From positions 9,858,001-9,922,000 of the forward strand of contig OX442322.1 in the NCBI GenBank assembly GCA_949358305.1: a stretch of 64,000 bases of DNA. Direction: 5' to 3'. This stretch comes from Strigamia acuminata (lineage: Eukaryota > Arthropoda > Chilopoda > Geophilomorpha > Linotaeniidae). Position 1 is the stretch's first letter. Every line of letters starts with the position of its first letter. A program made the position numbers and the translations under genes. This document shows, piece by piece, positions 32,768-43,926 of this stretch. The notes below the pieces were generated by a model. That model searched no databases and was not told the origin of the DNA. It saw only the letters and a list, made by a program, of their open reading frames with translations.

Positions 32768-35700
32768 ATGTCTACGTCACCAGGAAGAACCTCACCTACA
32801 CCGGTTACAATTCCTAAGCCGGATGAGTTGGACGTTTTGACCTCTCGATTTGAGACGGTTGGGGTCGCAGTTGAGGAGTTGTTGAAGGAATCAAAGGCCA
32901 TTACCGATCCTGCAGAGCTAGAAGCAACTGCTTTAGCCGCAGAGGAACAGATTAAGAAGATGGTTGATGACCTGAACCTGATGCAACCACTGATACCCAG
33001 AGATCAGTACATGACCAACCTTAAGGAGATTGAGGGTTATTACACGCCTATGGCAGTGTTGAAGCACCGTAGCCAAGTGGCGCAACGATTTGTGTCGCAT
33101 TGGACAGCAAATGCGTCGACGTTGTCTGCCAGTACAAGCCAGAATCAGACTAATGTTTCACAACAAAGTAGTCTTTCACAATTAGCGCGAAGAAATCGCA
33201 ACGCTAAACTTCCAAAGTTGGAGATAGCAAAGTTTGGTGGAGAAGTTGTTGAGTTCAAGTCCTTTTTGGATCGATTTGACTCAACAGTGCACACAAACTC
33301 AGACCTCTCGGAAGTAGAGAAGCTGCAATACCTGCAGTCATTCTGCACAGGTGAAGCAGCAACGCTAATATCCACCTTTAGACAAGTGGATGGATCCTAC
33401 GACTTAGCTCGTAGTGAATTGATTCGAAGTTATGGGGACGACGAAGCGCAGCGAGCAGCTTTGCTCAAGTCTCTTAAGGAATTGAAACCAATCACAGAAG
33501 TACACCCTGTCAAGGCGGTGAAGGCGCAACTTACAAAGTTGTCTGCAACCATTAGGGTGCTTGAGCAGTTAAGTGTTCCTGTTCAGACAGCGGGATTTCT
33601 TTTAGCACCTGACGTGTTGAGGAAGTTCCCGCCGATTATGGTCACTCAGTTTTACAGATCCCATGGAACCAAATCCTCAAATTTATTGACGATTTTGGAC
33701 TTTTTTGCCACAGAAGTTAAGCTTCTAGAGCAAGTAGAAGACGTTATGGGATCCAATCTCCTTCACATTAAGAAGGACAAGGTCGATAAGAGCGACCAAA
33801 AAGAGCAACGAAAAGGGACAATGTCCACTTGTGCATTGGCTCAAGGGACAAAGAGCTCGAGTAATCCCAAGTTGACAGTCGATAAAGCGACTTGCATTTT
33901 TTGCAAAGAAGGGCACGCTAACTCCTTTTGCAAAAAAGAGATTAGCGTTGAGGACAAGTCTGCCATTGCGCAAAAGAATCGGCTTTGCTACAATTGTCTG
34001 CAAAGCGGACATATGGCCATTAGATGCCGATTGAAGACGTCTTGTAAGACGTGCGGTGGTCGACACCACTCCAGCATTTGCAGGAAGTCAATCGTTACGA
34101 GTCCAGGTGGGGCAGAGAAGCCTAAGGACGTTAGTGCTAACGTTTCCTTGGCGATCTCGTCAACGCTCCAATTGATGATTTTTACAGCGGAATTAAAGAC
34201 GAAATCTGGTGGTTCGCACACGGTACGTGGGATGTTAGATCCTGGAAGTCACCGTTCTTATATTCTTAAGAGCGTAGCTGACCGGATACGGCTGAAGAGT
34301 TGTGGGTCAATAGAGGCCACAGCCCAACGTCTCAATGAGGAGAACGCAGGGTCAACGTCTTATGACGTATATAAAGTCTTGCTTCAGTCTCGACACGGAG
34401 CCAAAGAGCTCAAGGTGACAGCTTTAAGCGCAAAGAGCTTACCCCATGTGTATGGGATAGCCAGCCCAGATGTTATTCAGAAAGTTAAGAATTTGGGGTT
34501 TGAATTGGCTGAGGACTTACCTTCAACTGCAGGCAATGTTGATATCTTGCTTGGCGTTGATGTCTGGTGGGAAATCTGCTTGGATGGACGCAAACGCCTG
34601 GATAGTCGACTGGGTTTGGTGAACACCATCTTTGGGTGGGTGTTATCAGGAGCAGCTGGGTCGACTGATGTCTTCTCAGAGAGCTCGCGCGACGTTTCTT
34701 GCTGCAACACCTGTGATATTAAAACAGACCGAGACTTGGAGAAGCTATGGAGTTTAGAAGCCGTTGGTATTAGTGCCGGCGAGCGTGATTCCGATTTCAT
34801 TAGAGATCGTTTCGAGAAAACAAAGACAAGAAGAGAAGATGGTCGTTATGAAGTTTGCTTACCTTTCAATGAGCGAATTGGTTCGTTGGAATCCAATTGG
34901 GATTTGGCATTGAATCAGTTGTCGCACACGTTGAGAAGGATTGACAGCAGCAGTGACCACAAAGAACGTTACCACAAAGCCATGTGGGACTACGTGCGCG
35001 AAGAGCACGCAGAAGTAGTACCTCTTGCAGAAAGATACAAGAAGTCTGGCGTTTATGTTATTCCGCACCATCCAGTGATTAGGGAGGATAGGGATACAAC
35101 GAAGTTTAGAGTAGTTTTTAACGCGTCGTCTTCAAAGAAAGGAGTTCCTTCTTTAAACGACTGCTTATACCCTGGTCCGAGCCTTAATCCGGACATTGTG
35201 CCAGTAATTGTTCGTTTCCGACTTTACTGTGTGGTTGCGATAGCGGACATTAAACAAGCCTTTCTTCAGGTATTGATTAAGTTAGAACACTGCGATTACT
35301 TAAGATTTTTGTGGGTTTCCGACGAATATTTTCAGAACGAATATTCATGGCAAAACTTATGGGACCATTTGGTTGTGTTACGGATGATAGTTGTGCCTTT
35401 CGGTGTCAACTCATCCCCGTTTTTGCTCTGCGTGGTTATTCGAGTGCAGGGGCGTCTATATTTAGTCCTTTTTCCGAAGGAAGCAGACGCCCTGGACAAG
35501 GGAATCTACATGGATGACCTGACGTCCGGCGACGATAACGCTGCAAAGACGACGCAACATTGCGTGAATTTACGAACTATTCTAGATGAGGGAAAATTGC
35601 CTCTTGTAAAGTGGGCTACCTCAAGTGCTGAGGTTTTCAACGCGCTTAAGGGAGAAGATTTTCATATGAGAGCAGAGGAATTTAAGGACTTGGACATTAT

Positions 35701-38023
35701 CAAGATGTTGGGTATTGTTTGGAAAGTTCAAGAAGATGTTATCATGTTTAGGATACCTGAAGGAGTTGAGATTACCAGAACAAGAAGGGGTATCTTATCT
35801 TTGGTGGCATCGGTCTTCGATCCTCTCGGATTGATCTCACCGGTCCTCTTGCCGATGAAATTACTTTTGCAGTCCATGTGGGGGCGAGAGATCAAGTGGG
35901 ACGATAGGATTTCGGACGAGAGTTCTGAGCGAGTTACCAAATGGTACACCGACTTGCAACGTCTTATTGACGCAAAGGTCAAGCGATGGATGGGAACTCA
36001 TTCGGGACAAGCACTAGATCTTGAGGTATATTGCGACGCAAGCCCGCAAGCGTATGGATGCGCAATTTATGTCCGCGCTGCATCTGGAGAGTGTCAATTG
36101 CTTCTAAGCAAAGGACGCATTGCTCCGATGACCAAGCTATCCCTACCACGCCTAGAGCTGACCGCCACAGTAGTGGGCGTCCGTATGACAGAGTATTTGA
36201 GGAAGGATTTCCTACCTACCTATCCCATTGGAAAGGTCAGTTATTTTTCTGACTCAATGGTAGCATTAGGCTGGATAAGATCTGTTAAAAACCGTTGGAA
36301 GCCATATGTTTCCAATCGGGTTGCAGAAGTCTTAGAAAAGACTAGTCCGGAACAGTGGACATACATTCCGACAGAGCGGAATCCAGCAGACGTTTTTACG
36401 CGACCTTGCGACGCTAGAAGCCTAATGGCTAACCGTCTTTGGTGGGATGGACCTGGCCAACCAGAAGTTCTTCCTATCGATTTAGATACCGTCGTTTTTC
36501 CGCTTGAGGAAGAGAAAAAAGAGAAGGTTGTTACAGCTAGCATGATGGGAGAAGCATTCACGTTCAAATTTTTTGAACGCTTTAGCTCATTCAGTAAGCT
36601 TGTGAAAGTGTTTGCGCGCATGAGGCGCTGGCTACCTTTTTCTTCTTCGCGTGGGAGGGACCTCGAGTATCTCGAGATGGAGTTAGCCGAGGAAAAGGTT
36701 ATTCGTTTAGCACAGGACGTGTACTTTCGAGACGAGATATTAGCCACAGAGCTTAAGGAGAAGGTCCACAAGGAGTCAATCCTGAAAAATTTCGACATTT
36801 TTCTTGACGAAAAAGAGATTTTGAGACTTAGAAGTCGTTTAGGGAAGTCGACACTGTCTTTCGACGAGGCTTACCCTATTCTGTTACACCCTGACAGCTG
36901 GGTCACCAAACTGATCATTAGACGAGCTCACCTGCAGTTGTTGCACGGTGACCTTAGCGAGACACTTTATCGTGTCCGAGATCGCTATTGGGTGATACGA
37001 GGTCGAAGAACAGTTAAGTCTGTGATTCGTAGCTGCCTAACCTGTAGGAAGGAACGATTAGGACGTCATAATCCTTCTACTGGCGATCCTCCTATGGAGA
37101 GAGTTACGCCGGCAGCTCCGTTTCAAAACACGGGCATAGATCACCTCGGACCATTGAAAATCACGAGTAAGGAAAAGGACAAAAAGGTATACATATTACT
37201 ATTTACCTGCCTGGCGACGAGAGCCATTCACTTGGAAGTCTCGGTTGATTTATCGGTCGAGAAGTTTCTGTTGGCGTTCCGTCGTTTTGGCGCTCGTTTC
37301 GGTTATCCGGCGAAAGTCTTCTCGGACAATTCAAAGACCTTCGAGCGGGGTAGCCAAGAGATTCAATCGTGGGGGAAGTTATTGTGTAAGGACGGGATAA
37401 AGACATTGCTTTCGGAAAAGCGAATAGTCTGGTCTTTTATCCCACCTCTCTCGCCATGGGCGGGCGGAGCTTGGGAGAGGCTCGTCCGTTCCGTGAAGGA
37501 CAAGCTACGGAAGACGTTGCTTTGCCATACAGTCGATTTGGAAACGTTACAGACGCTGTCGGCGGAAGTCAGTTCGGTACTGAACTCGCGTCCTCTTTCT
37601 TACGTACACGAGGAACCTGATGGGGGCCGCGTCATTTCACCCGAACACTTCTTAACAGGAGGTATGCCGAAGTTTGTTATAAATCGACCATTGCACGCCA
37701 TTCGTAGAAAGGATTTACTGCGTCTAGAGAAGAAGCGGAGACTTCACCTCTGGGAGTTTTGGAGGCTTTGGAAGGAAAGCTACTTAAAGCAGCTCCGGAA
37801 CTTCCACGAGGTGAAGGGGGATTCCGCATACAAAAATCCAGAAGTTGGACAAGTGGTTTTGCTGGAGAAAGTAGGAAGCAATCCCTATTTCTGGCCTCTT
37901 GCCCGTATCACCGAGGTCATGCCCGGGGAAGACGGTCTCGTTCGAGTCGTACGTGTGCTTTCGTCAAACGGCAAAGAATACAGACGATCGGTCAAACACG
38001 TACGGGCGTTGGAGCTGGACTAG
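32768..38023 (+). CDS. C Gag-Pol polyprotein
   Basis: A 1751-residue single frame, full length for a BEL element. Gag region with LPKLEIAKFGGEVVEFKSF near 145-165. Three zinc knuckles begin near C376, C407 and C425. Retropepsin MLDPGSHRSYI near 487-497. RT: conserved block with ADIKQAFLQ near 827 and YMDDLTSG near 913. RNase H: CDASPQAYG near 1089, FSDSMVALGW near 1160, NPADVFTRP near 1205. Integrase: HHCC zinc domain from about 1388 (HLQLLHGDLSE ... CLTC) and DDE core with TGIDHLGPL, VFSDNSKTF near 1518 and WERLVRSVK near 1567. The C-terminal tail ends ALELD. All catalytic motifs are present. There is no envelope frame. The start ATG has A at -3 and follows a possible 3' splice site by 11 nt. 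Gag and Pol share one frame without a stop or frameshift. Confidence 0.96.
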   Translation: MSTSPGRTSPTPVTIPKPDELDVLTSRFETVGVAVEELLKESKAITDPAELEATALAAEEQIKKMVDDLNLMQPLIPRDQYMTNLKEIEGYYTPMAVLKHRSQVAQRFVSHWTANASTLSASTSQNQTNVSQQSSLSQLARRNRNAKLPKLEIAKFGGEVVEFKSFLDRFDSTVHTNSDLSEVEKLQYLQSFCTGEAATLISTFRQVDGSYDLARSELIRSYGDDEAQRAALLKSLKELKPITEVHPVKAVKAQLTKLSATIRVLEQLSVPVQTAGFLLAPDVLRKFPPIMVTQFYRSHGTKSSNLLTILDFFATEVKLLEQVEDVMGSNLLHIKKDKVDKSDQKEQRKGTMSTCALAQGTKSSSNPKLTVDKATCIFCKEGHANSFCKKEISVEDKSAIAQKNRLCYNCLQSGHMAIRCRLKTSCKTCGGRHHSSICRKSIVTSPGGAEKPKDVSANVSLAISSTLQLMIFTAELKTKSGGSHTVRGMLDPGSHRSYILKSVADRIRLKSCGSIEATAQRLNEENAGSTSYDVYKVLLQSRHGAKELKVTALSAKSLPHVYGIASPDVIQKVKNLGFELAEDLPSTAGNVDILLGVDVWWEICLDGRKRLDSRLGLVNTIFGWVLSGAAGSTDVFSESSRDVSCCNTCDIKTDRDLEKLWSLEAVGISAGERDSDFIRDRFEKTKTRREDGRYEVCLPFNERIGSLESNWDLALNQLSHTLRRIDSSSDHKERYHKAMWDYVREEHAEVVPLAERYKKSGVYVIPHHPVIREDRDTTKFRVVFNASSSKKGVPSLNDCLYPGPSLNPDIVPVIVRFRLYCVVAIADIKQAFLQVLIKLEHCDYLRFLWVSDEYFQNEYSWQNLWDHLVVLRMIVVPFGVNSSPFLLCVVIRVQGRLYLVLFPKEADALDKGIYMDDLTSGDDNAAKTTQHCVNLRTILDEGKLPLVKWATSSAEVFNALKGEDFHMRAEEFKDLDIIKMLGIVWKVQEDVIMFRIPEGVEITRTRRGILSLVASVFDPLGLISPVLLPMKLLLQSMWGREIKWDDRISDESSERVTKWYTDLQRLIDAKVKRWMGTHSGQALDLEVYCDASPQAYGCAIYVRAASGECQLLLSKGRIAPMTKLSLPRLELTATVVGVRMTEYLRKDFLPTYPIGKVSYFSDSMVALGWIRSVKNRWKPYVSNRVAEVLEKTSPEQWTYIPTERNPADVFTRPCDARSLMANRLWWDGPGQPEVLPIDLDTVVFPLEEEKKEKVVTASMMGEAFTFKFFERFSSFSKLVKVFARMRRWLPFSSSRGRDLEYLEMELAEEKVIRLAQDVYFRDEILATELKEKVHKESILKNFDIFLDEKEILRLRSRLGKSTLSFDEAYPILLHPDSWVTKLIIRRAHLQLLHGDLSETLYRVRDRYWVIRGRRTVKSVIRSCLTCRKERLGRHNPSTGDPPMERVTPAAPFQNTGIDHLGPLKITSKEKDKKVYILLFTCLATRAIHLEVSVDLSVEKFLLAFRRFGARFGYPAKVFSDNSKTFERGSQEIQSWGKLLCKDGIKTLLSEKRIVWSFIPPLSPWAGGAWERLVRSVKDKLRKTLLCHTVDLETLQTLSAEVSSVLNSRPLSYVHEEPDGGRVISPEHFLTGGMPKFVINRPLHAIRRKDLLRLEKKRRLHLWEFWRLWKESYLKQLRNFHEVKGDSAYKNPEVGQVVLLEKVGSNPYFWPLARITEVMPGEDGLVRVVRVLSSNGKEYRRSVKHVRALELD

Positions 38024-38073
38024 AGCGCCGGACCTTTCGGCCGGCTGTTCTCTTCTTTTTCGGCTGGCAGCGA
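38024..38073 (+). promoter_or_regulatory. C pyrimidine tract / GGCTGGCA box before 3' LTR
   Basis: TCTTCTTTTTCGGCTGGC then AGCGA directly abuts the 3' LTR. The canonical polypurine tract is absent. Confidence 0.6.
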
Positions 38074-39347
38074 TGTTGCGAGCAGGAACGCAACAAAAAG
38101 ATTTAGAAGTTTTCCACGTTTTGGCTTCTGAAAAGAAGATTTGACTTTTTAATTTGCTTTTTAGTTTTTGACACAAGTTGGAGACATATCTGAGATGTCC
38201 GGTTGTTTGGCTGACCAGCGGTCTTGTTTGGTGATGTCCTTGACGGTCGTCATGCTGCCAGTCGCACCTGGATTGGTCGGGAGATGTGTTGTCGGTCACT
38301 TGTGGTCGTTTTGATGTGATCGTTTTAGTGGTTTAGTAATTCTGTGTATTAGTTTAAGAATTATTAGAGTTGTTTTGAGATAGGCATATTTTATTTGATT
38401 GTTGTTTACCTTTTGCTTGATGTTTTAGGGGGTCAGCGACTTTCCAAGACGTGAGGCAGCAGGTGGCGAGCGGCGTAAAGCTCCCGTGACAGTTGACGGC
38501 ATTTGGACGCATCGGATCCGCGTGTGTGTCTAGAGCGGCGTCGATACGCCTTGGTTTGGACTCTCGTTCGAGTCCCCACGCTGTTTGGAAGGTCCTTGCG
38601 TCGATGTCTGGTCAAGGGCGGCTATGGAAGTCTGTCTGGCTCGCTCCTGTTCGCCTGCACAGCTGTTAGCAAGTTGCTGTGCCGCCATCTTGCATGATGA
38701 GCGGTTGGCTTTTGTCTTTGAGAAGGGAAGTTGGCTTTCCTCTGGAACTAAGAATGGGAATTGTTAATACTTGTTTATTTATGTATTTTATGCCTCTAAT
38801 AGATGTTAAGTTTAAGCTTTTATTACTTGTTATCAATTTGATGTAAAAGGGGTAAGTTTGAGACACTTAGCGCCCTCTTTGGAGGCAATAAGTTATTTAT
38901 AATGAGTAATTGTCATTTGTAGTTAAGCCTATTTTTTAGCGCCATTGTTCACGGTTGCTAGGCGCTTGTTGTTGCTAGGTTGAGAGTGAGTTACTGTTGT
39001 TACTAGCTGTTGCTAGAAGAAGCTTGTTATGGTTGATTTAGAATAAATAAGTTGTTATTCTTTTCTCTTTCTTTGATGTTCTTCCTTTGGATTATTTCTG
39101 AAATGAGTTCCCAGAGAATGAGTGAGTAGAGAGCCAAGCTGACTCTCCTCCTCCTTGAAGACACATTTGCTGGCCCATTAGCTGAGATGTTTCTCCCATC
39201 TGATCTACTGTTTGAGAACTAGGCCTAATGCTAGGCCTAACGCTTTCTGCTGCTGGAATTTCTACTATACGATCATGGATGCGCAACAGGACAGTTGCCT
39301 ATGAATGTACCACGCAACTTCCGAGTTCGACATGTCTGTTTGCAACA
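38074..39347 (+). repeat. C 3' LTR
   Basis: 1274 bp, with no difference from the 5' LTR that I could find. Confidence 0.94.
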
Positions 39348-39351
39348 GAAC

Positions 39352-39640
39352 TATCATCCGCTTAAAAAACCTCTTAATTGCTTAAGTCTGACGGACTTAA
39401 CTATCATCCGCTTAAGACTCTCTAATTGCTTTTTCTATGGGTTTGTTGGGCCACCGTTAACCAACTAAAGCCTTTTTCTTTGGGTTTGTTGGGCCACCGT
39501 TAACCAACTAAACGTTTTTTTCTTTGGGTTTGTTGGGCCACCGTTAACCAACTAAACGTTTTTTTTTTCCAACTCGGGGTTCGACGGACCAACTGTTAAC
39601 CGACTAAAGCCCTTTTTCTATTGTTCAGTTCGACTGACTT
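39352..39640. repeat. ~48-bp tandem repeat with hairpins, split by C
   Basis: Two related runs of units are seen. The first has CTTAAG...GACTGAACTATC units (also 30620-30690). The second (39428-39612) has four units with GGGTTTGTTGGGCCACCG and TTAACCAACTAAA. In the last unit the stem GTTGG/CCAAC becomes GACGG/CCGAC, with a T-A to C-G change on both sides and one mismatch. Element C inserted between units. Confidence 0.7.
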
Positions 39641-42180
39641 TGGTTAGCAGTGCAAAAATGAACCTATGCAAGTGACTCTTAACTCAACACTCACATGTTA
39701 ATGCTAATTCCCTATCCAACGCGACTCTTGTAACGAGATCTCTCATGCTTATCACGTTACACATTGCAACGTCACGAGGCTGCTTTGGGAATTTGAGGGT
39801 TGACTGACGAACGCCCCGCCCTATCGACGTACTTCAACAACCTCTCTTTTCTGTTTTGACAAATAAGACTTATCTCTCTTTGGCTCTTTCTAACCTTAAT
39901 CCGAACCAACGGGGCTTATTGTCCTCTTTCTTCTCCTACTGCCACTCTGACTGCAAGGCAATAGGCCTTGGCCCTTTGAACCCCAGTCCCAGAATGTATC
40001 CAAGAACTGAGTGTGGGACAACACTGGAATCCATTGTGAGTGGACTACTTAACTATGCTATAACTAAATTCCCTAAGAAACAAATTCGGAAAACTATCTT
40101 AACTTAAACCGCAGGAACAACAAGTCTTCAAAAGAGAGAGAAGTGCTGAGTTTCTCTTTCCAAAAATGAAATTCTACAACATCCTCAAACACTACCTCTC
40201 TCGCTGGCTTTGCTGACCAACCATTGTTCCATTCGTCAATGCGGCACTCTGCTCCGCCAACCGCAAATGGCCTAGTGCCAAATGGGTGCTCGAACAAGCA
40301 GGTCAACTAATCGCACAAAAAAACCCGAATATGTAACTTTCTATTTCTTATAGAGACAACTTTCAATAAAAATAAATTTAAAGACTGTTAACCTCTAATA
40401 TCTAAATTCTACAACTGTGGAGTCTCGAAAAATGCTCTTACAACCCTGATCTGATCAATTAAGCGCCCTTATACCCCTTCCAACCACACAATGTGCAAGG
40501 TGGAGACTGCACTTACTACCATCAATTGTCTCGAATTTGAAAGACTGACTCTAATGGGCGGTCGTTTCACCCTGAACAAGCCCCACCATACAGTGACTAA
40601 CTTTCCAAAAAGGGGGTACCCACCCAACTGATCCACAAGCGCCCTCGCAAAGAGGCTTGGTGGCTGCGAACTTAACAAGCAATTTTCTCCAAAACTCTGA
40701 AAACTAACTTATAACTAAAAGGTTTACACTAAGAAAAATAATGACGAACCCAGTAACGTATCCAAACATCTTAACCAAATTGTGGACGCACTAAAACGAG
40801 ATTTGGCTTGCTTAAAGCAGTCGTTCTGCCCTAAATCCCAAAAAACAACCGAAAAAACGAGCTTACTCCAATCACAAACTAAAGGTACAACAAGCTGGCA
40901 GTGGGAACGTCTACAAATTCTTAGCAGTAACTTCTCAAAAAACCTTTTATCACAAAATGAAACTGATTGGAGGACTGATTTCTAACTTTCCGCCTTCTCT
41001 TTCCAAACAGCTAGTGTGGCTTCTCTTATCTCAACCCACGCACAGGTAATTCTAAAAACCTCACACACCAAAACTTGCTTAAAAACTGCGAAATAACGCG
41101 GAAATTCCCCAAAACAGACTCAAAACACTTCTACGGGTGGTCAGCCCACTGAAAGGTTGTCGGACAAACACGGCAGCCCTTTGAGGCGGAATCCCTCGCC
41201 TCCACTCTCCCACACAACCCAAATAGCAGGCTGAGTGTATTAAAGGAGAAGGAGCGACCACTCGCTTGCGACAACCAAAAAACCAAGCAAACGAGCGCGG
41301 GACCCCTTTCCAACAAGCCTCAAACCTGGCGGCTCCGCAGCAGTCCGAAACCCTCGCAGTTCACAATAGAACTGACCGCACAAACTTAATCAACTCTTAA
41401 ACTTAACAAAATTCTTTTACTTAAACTACTAACAAAGAACAAAAGAAAAAAGACGAATTGGCTTGAAACTTTGCTGCAGTCAAGCAACCATTGTCCAGCT
41501 CCTTGAGCTTGTCTTGGCTGGTGATATGATTCGTCTTTGCTGATTGGCACTCTTTTTCTCAACATTGTGACTTGTACTCTCGATCTTGGGCCCGAACTGT
41601 GGGCTCCCTTTCAATGACGAAACTTGACCAAACAAGCTGCTTTCTCCTCTGCTCTGATGGCAAGCGTCCACCTTCCTGTACAGCTGGGTGACTTGTCCCT
41701 TGGCCCGTCTGCGCCAACCAACAGTCAACCTACATCTTGGACAGTTCAGGCGCTGTGCAGATGTGGAATCATCGTGCTTGACGTGTGGAAACCACAGCTG
41801 CATGCATCTCCATCTCGCCTGATGAGACCAAAACCTTGCGTCGCCCTTCACTGTCGACCACTTGATGACAAAGCGCATATTGGAAGTTCTAAGAATCAAA
41901 GACAACTGTAATGTCCCGCCCAACATGACTGACTCTTGTGTAAACTCAACAACAGGTGAGCCAACACTTAAACTAACTTAAATCAAACAAGAAAAAACTC
42001 CCCTGCTTAAAGCAGTTATAATGGAGTCAAAACGCACTTAAAGTAAAATTACAAAGCAAAAAAATGTACACACTATCCTCCCCCCAAGAGGGCACAACCA
42101 ATCACCCAGTAACAGCCCACCAAAAACACTAAGCATAAACAACTAAATGTTCTTCTTCTTCAGGCAGCTGTCCAACTTGC

Positions 42181-42194
42181 ACATTGCGTTGTGT
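42181..42194 (-). promoter_or_regulatory. Conserved leader motif ACACAACGCAATGT
   Basis: An exact copy on the minus strand, about 190 nt downstream of the B2 primer site. Confidence 0.6.
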
Positions 42195-42384
42195 TGACGA
42201 CTTGGCAGACTCAGGACGTCAATGGCCGCTCTCACGTGACTCTCTGGCGTGCGCACTTGATGCAGGTCGCTCACAGAACCAGCTGCACAAACGAACCAAC
42301 TGGCACGCACCAAACCACTTGAATCACTTGCTGAACGTCCAAATGACCTCTTTTCCATGCGCGCTGTACACACGCGCACGAAAT

Positions 42385-42402
42385 CCTGGAATCACGGCAC
42401 CA
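42385..42402 (-). promoter_or_regulatory. B2 primer binding site, tRNA-His
   Basis: The minus strand reads TGGTGCCGTGATTCCAGG. It matches the tRNA-His complement in the acceptor-stem part, with a mismatch further in. It lies 13 nt inside the LTR border. Confidence 0.65.
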
Positions 42403-42415
42403 AAAAACAGCTCCC

Positions 42416-43922
42416 TGTAGCAAACAACCTTGGATCTCACAGGAAAAGACTGGCGAATTGGTCACCAAACTCTGGAAACCGCCCGAGACTGTATAGTGGA
42501 TGATGAAACAAGTTGAATTCTCAGCCCAAGTTGTAGGCCTAAATGCATCTGGAGAAATTAGGCCCAACTGCATTTAGTTGAAGTGATTAAAGCAGCTCTC
42601 TGGATACTGGGGAAAAAACCTTGTGCCTTCAGTGAGGAGGAGAGCATGCAAAACTCTCTACTCACTCATTATCATGTTTCTTGTAGCAGAAAACCAGATC
42701 AGAAATGATTCACCCAAAGCAGAGTAAAAACACATCAACTGGCTTTATTCTTAACAACAGATAACAACTATTGCTTCTTTTAGCAACCTACTCTAACAAC
42801 AGTGCGCCTAGCAACTAAATTATAGCAACAACAAGCTACAATGCAATGATGCAACAATGGCGTAATTCAATCTGAACTAAAATAGCTTAAAACCTATGTA
42901 CATTTGTTCTTAAAACATAAATAGAATTTAGACAAAATAAAGCAATGAAACCAAGGCAAAACTCAATCTAAAATATACTTAACAATTAACAAAGCAAAAA
43001 GAAGATTAACAACCAATGGCAAGGCAGCCTACCTCAATACTCATCTCTGCACTTGTTTGTAAAGTTAAGTGAAATTAACAAATGTACAGTTAAAACACTT
43101 CTATAAAATCACAAAGTATTAAAATAAATATTGCTACCCAGCTTGCTATGTTCTAGGAAAATCTCCCAGCAGTGCTCAAACACAAAGAGAACCGCTCCTT
43201 TCCAAAATGGCGGCCAGGCAGTTGCTAACTGCCGTGAATGAGAGCAGAAACGAGTCAAACAGACTTCCAGGGTCGACCAAGGCATGACAACAGCGCTGGG
43301 ACTTCCAAACTCAGTGTGGGGACGTTGCAGGGAAGCCAAACGAGGCGTTTCCTGGTCTCTCTCTCTCCCGAACACGATCCCAATGCGCTCATGTGCACTC
43401 AAATGCCAAGGACACCCAAAACCGTTTGTTTCTTGCTGTCCCACGTCTCCAATGAGCATCAAAACACTAAAACATCCAGCAAAGGTTAGCAACCGTCAAA
43501 ACAATATGTAAAACCTCTTTAAAACTAATAAATACACAGTTTCCTGAATCCAGTTGACCTATGCTATGGCGATTATGCTGAGAATATACACTCAGCTCAT
43601 TCACAAGTGTACTGGAACCCGAACCGAACACAAAAACGTCTCAAAAGCAAATAACAGAGGTAAACAACTAATAACAAATACTAAAACAACCACAAAACGA
43701 TCAAAGACATATCCCCTGACCAATTCCAGGTGCGATCGACAACACGACAACCGCCGAGGTCTGCTCTGCATGCGACCGTCGGTCAAAACCGGCAACTGGA
43801 CATCTCAGATATGTCCCAAACTCATGGTCAAAACTATGGACTAAAATTAAAAAGATCTTCTACCATTTTCAGAGGTGAAACGCGAGTCTTCTAATCTTTT
43901 TGTTGCGTCCTTGCTCGCAACA
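42416..43922 (-). repeat. B2 5' LTR
   Basis: 1507 bp, apparently identical to the LTR at 26723-28229. CCAAAATGGCGGCC is at 43202-43215. It is followed by the target duplication CAGT (43923-43926). Confidence 0.92.
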
Positions 43923-43926
43923 CAGT

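Larger units (their letters stand above)
30691..39347 (+). mobile_element. C: intact autonomous BEL/Pao element
   Basis: A complete 8.66-kb element with 1274-bp LTRs (30691-31964 and 38074-39347) that look identical, target duplication GAAC (30687-30690 and 39348-39351), a tRNA-His primer site and one uninterrupted 1751-codon gag-pol frame. It lies inside a tandem repeat of B2. Identical LTRs and an open frame indicate a recent insertion that may still be competent. Confidence 0.95.
39348..42415 (-). other. B2 interior, right part, with leader
   Basis: This is non-coding apart from unassigned frames. On the minus strand it starts with a primer site at 42385-42402 and the leader motif at 42181-42194. 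A 148-codon minus frame at 41480-41926 lies where gag would be, but I recognise nothing in it. 39352-39640 is a tandem repeat. The 2 kb between holds short frames only. Confidence 0.6.
26723..43922 (-). mobile_element. B2: non-autonomous BEL-type element, minus strand
   Basis: Two 1507-bp LTRs that look identical (26723-28229 and 42416-43922) bound an interior of about 5.5 kb plus the nested element C. The target duplication is CAGT (26719-26722 and 43923-43926). Read on the minus strand, the element has a tRNA-His primer site at 42385-42402, the leader motif at 42181-42194, and a pyrimidine/GGCCGG box before its 3' LTR. No gag or pol was found. The LTRs are related to those of B1, which did have a pol. 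It looks like a large, recently mobilised derivative that uses proteins from a relative. Confidence 0.85.

Noticed and set aside
38024-38073. Envelope gene downstream of pol in C or E
   Set aside because: Only about 50-60 bp separate the pol stop from the 3' LTR, so no third gene fits.
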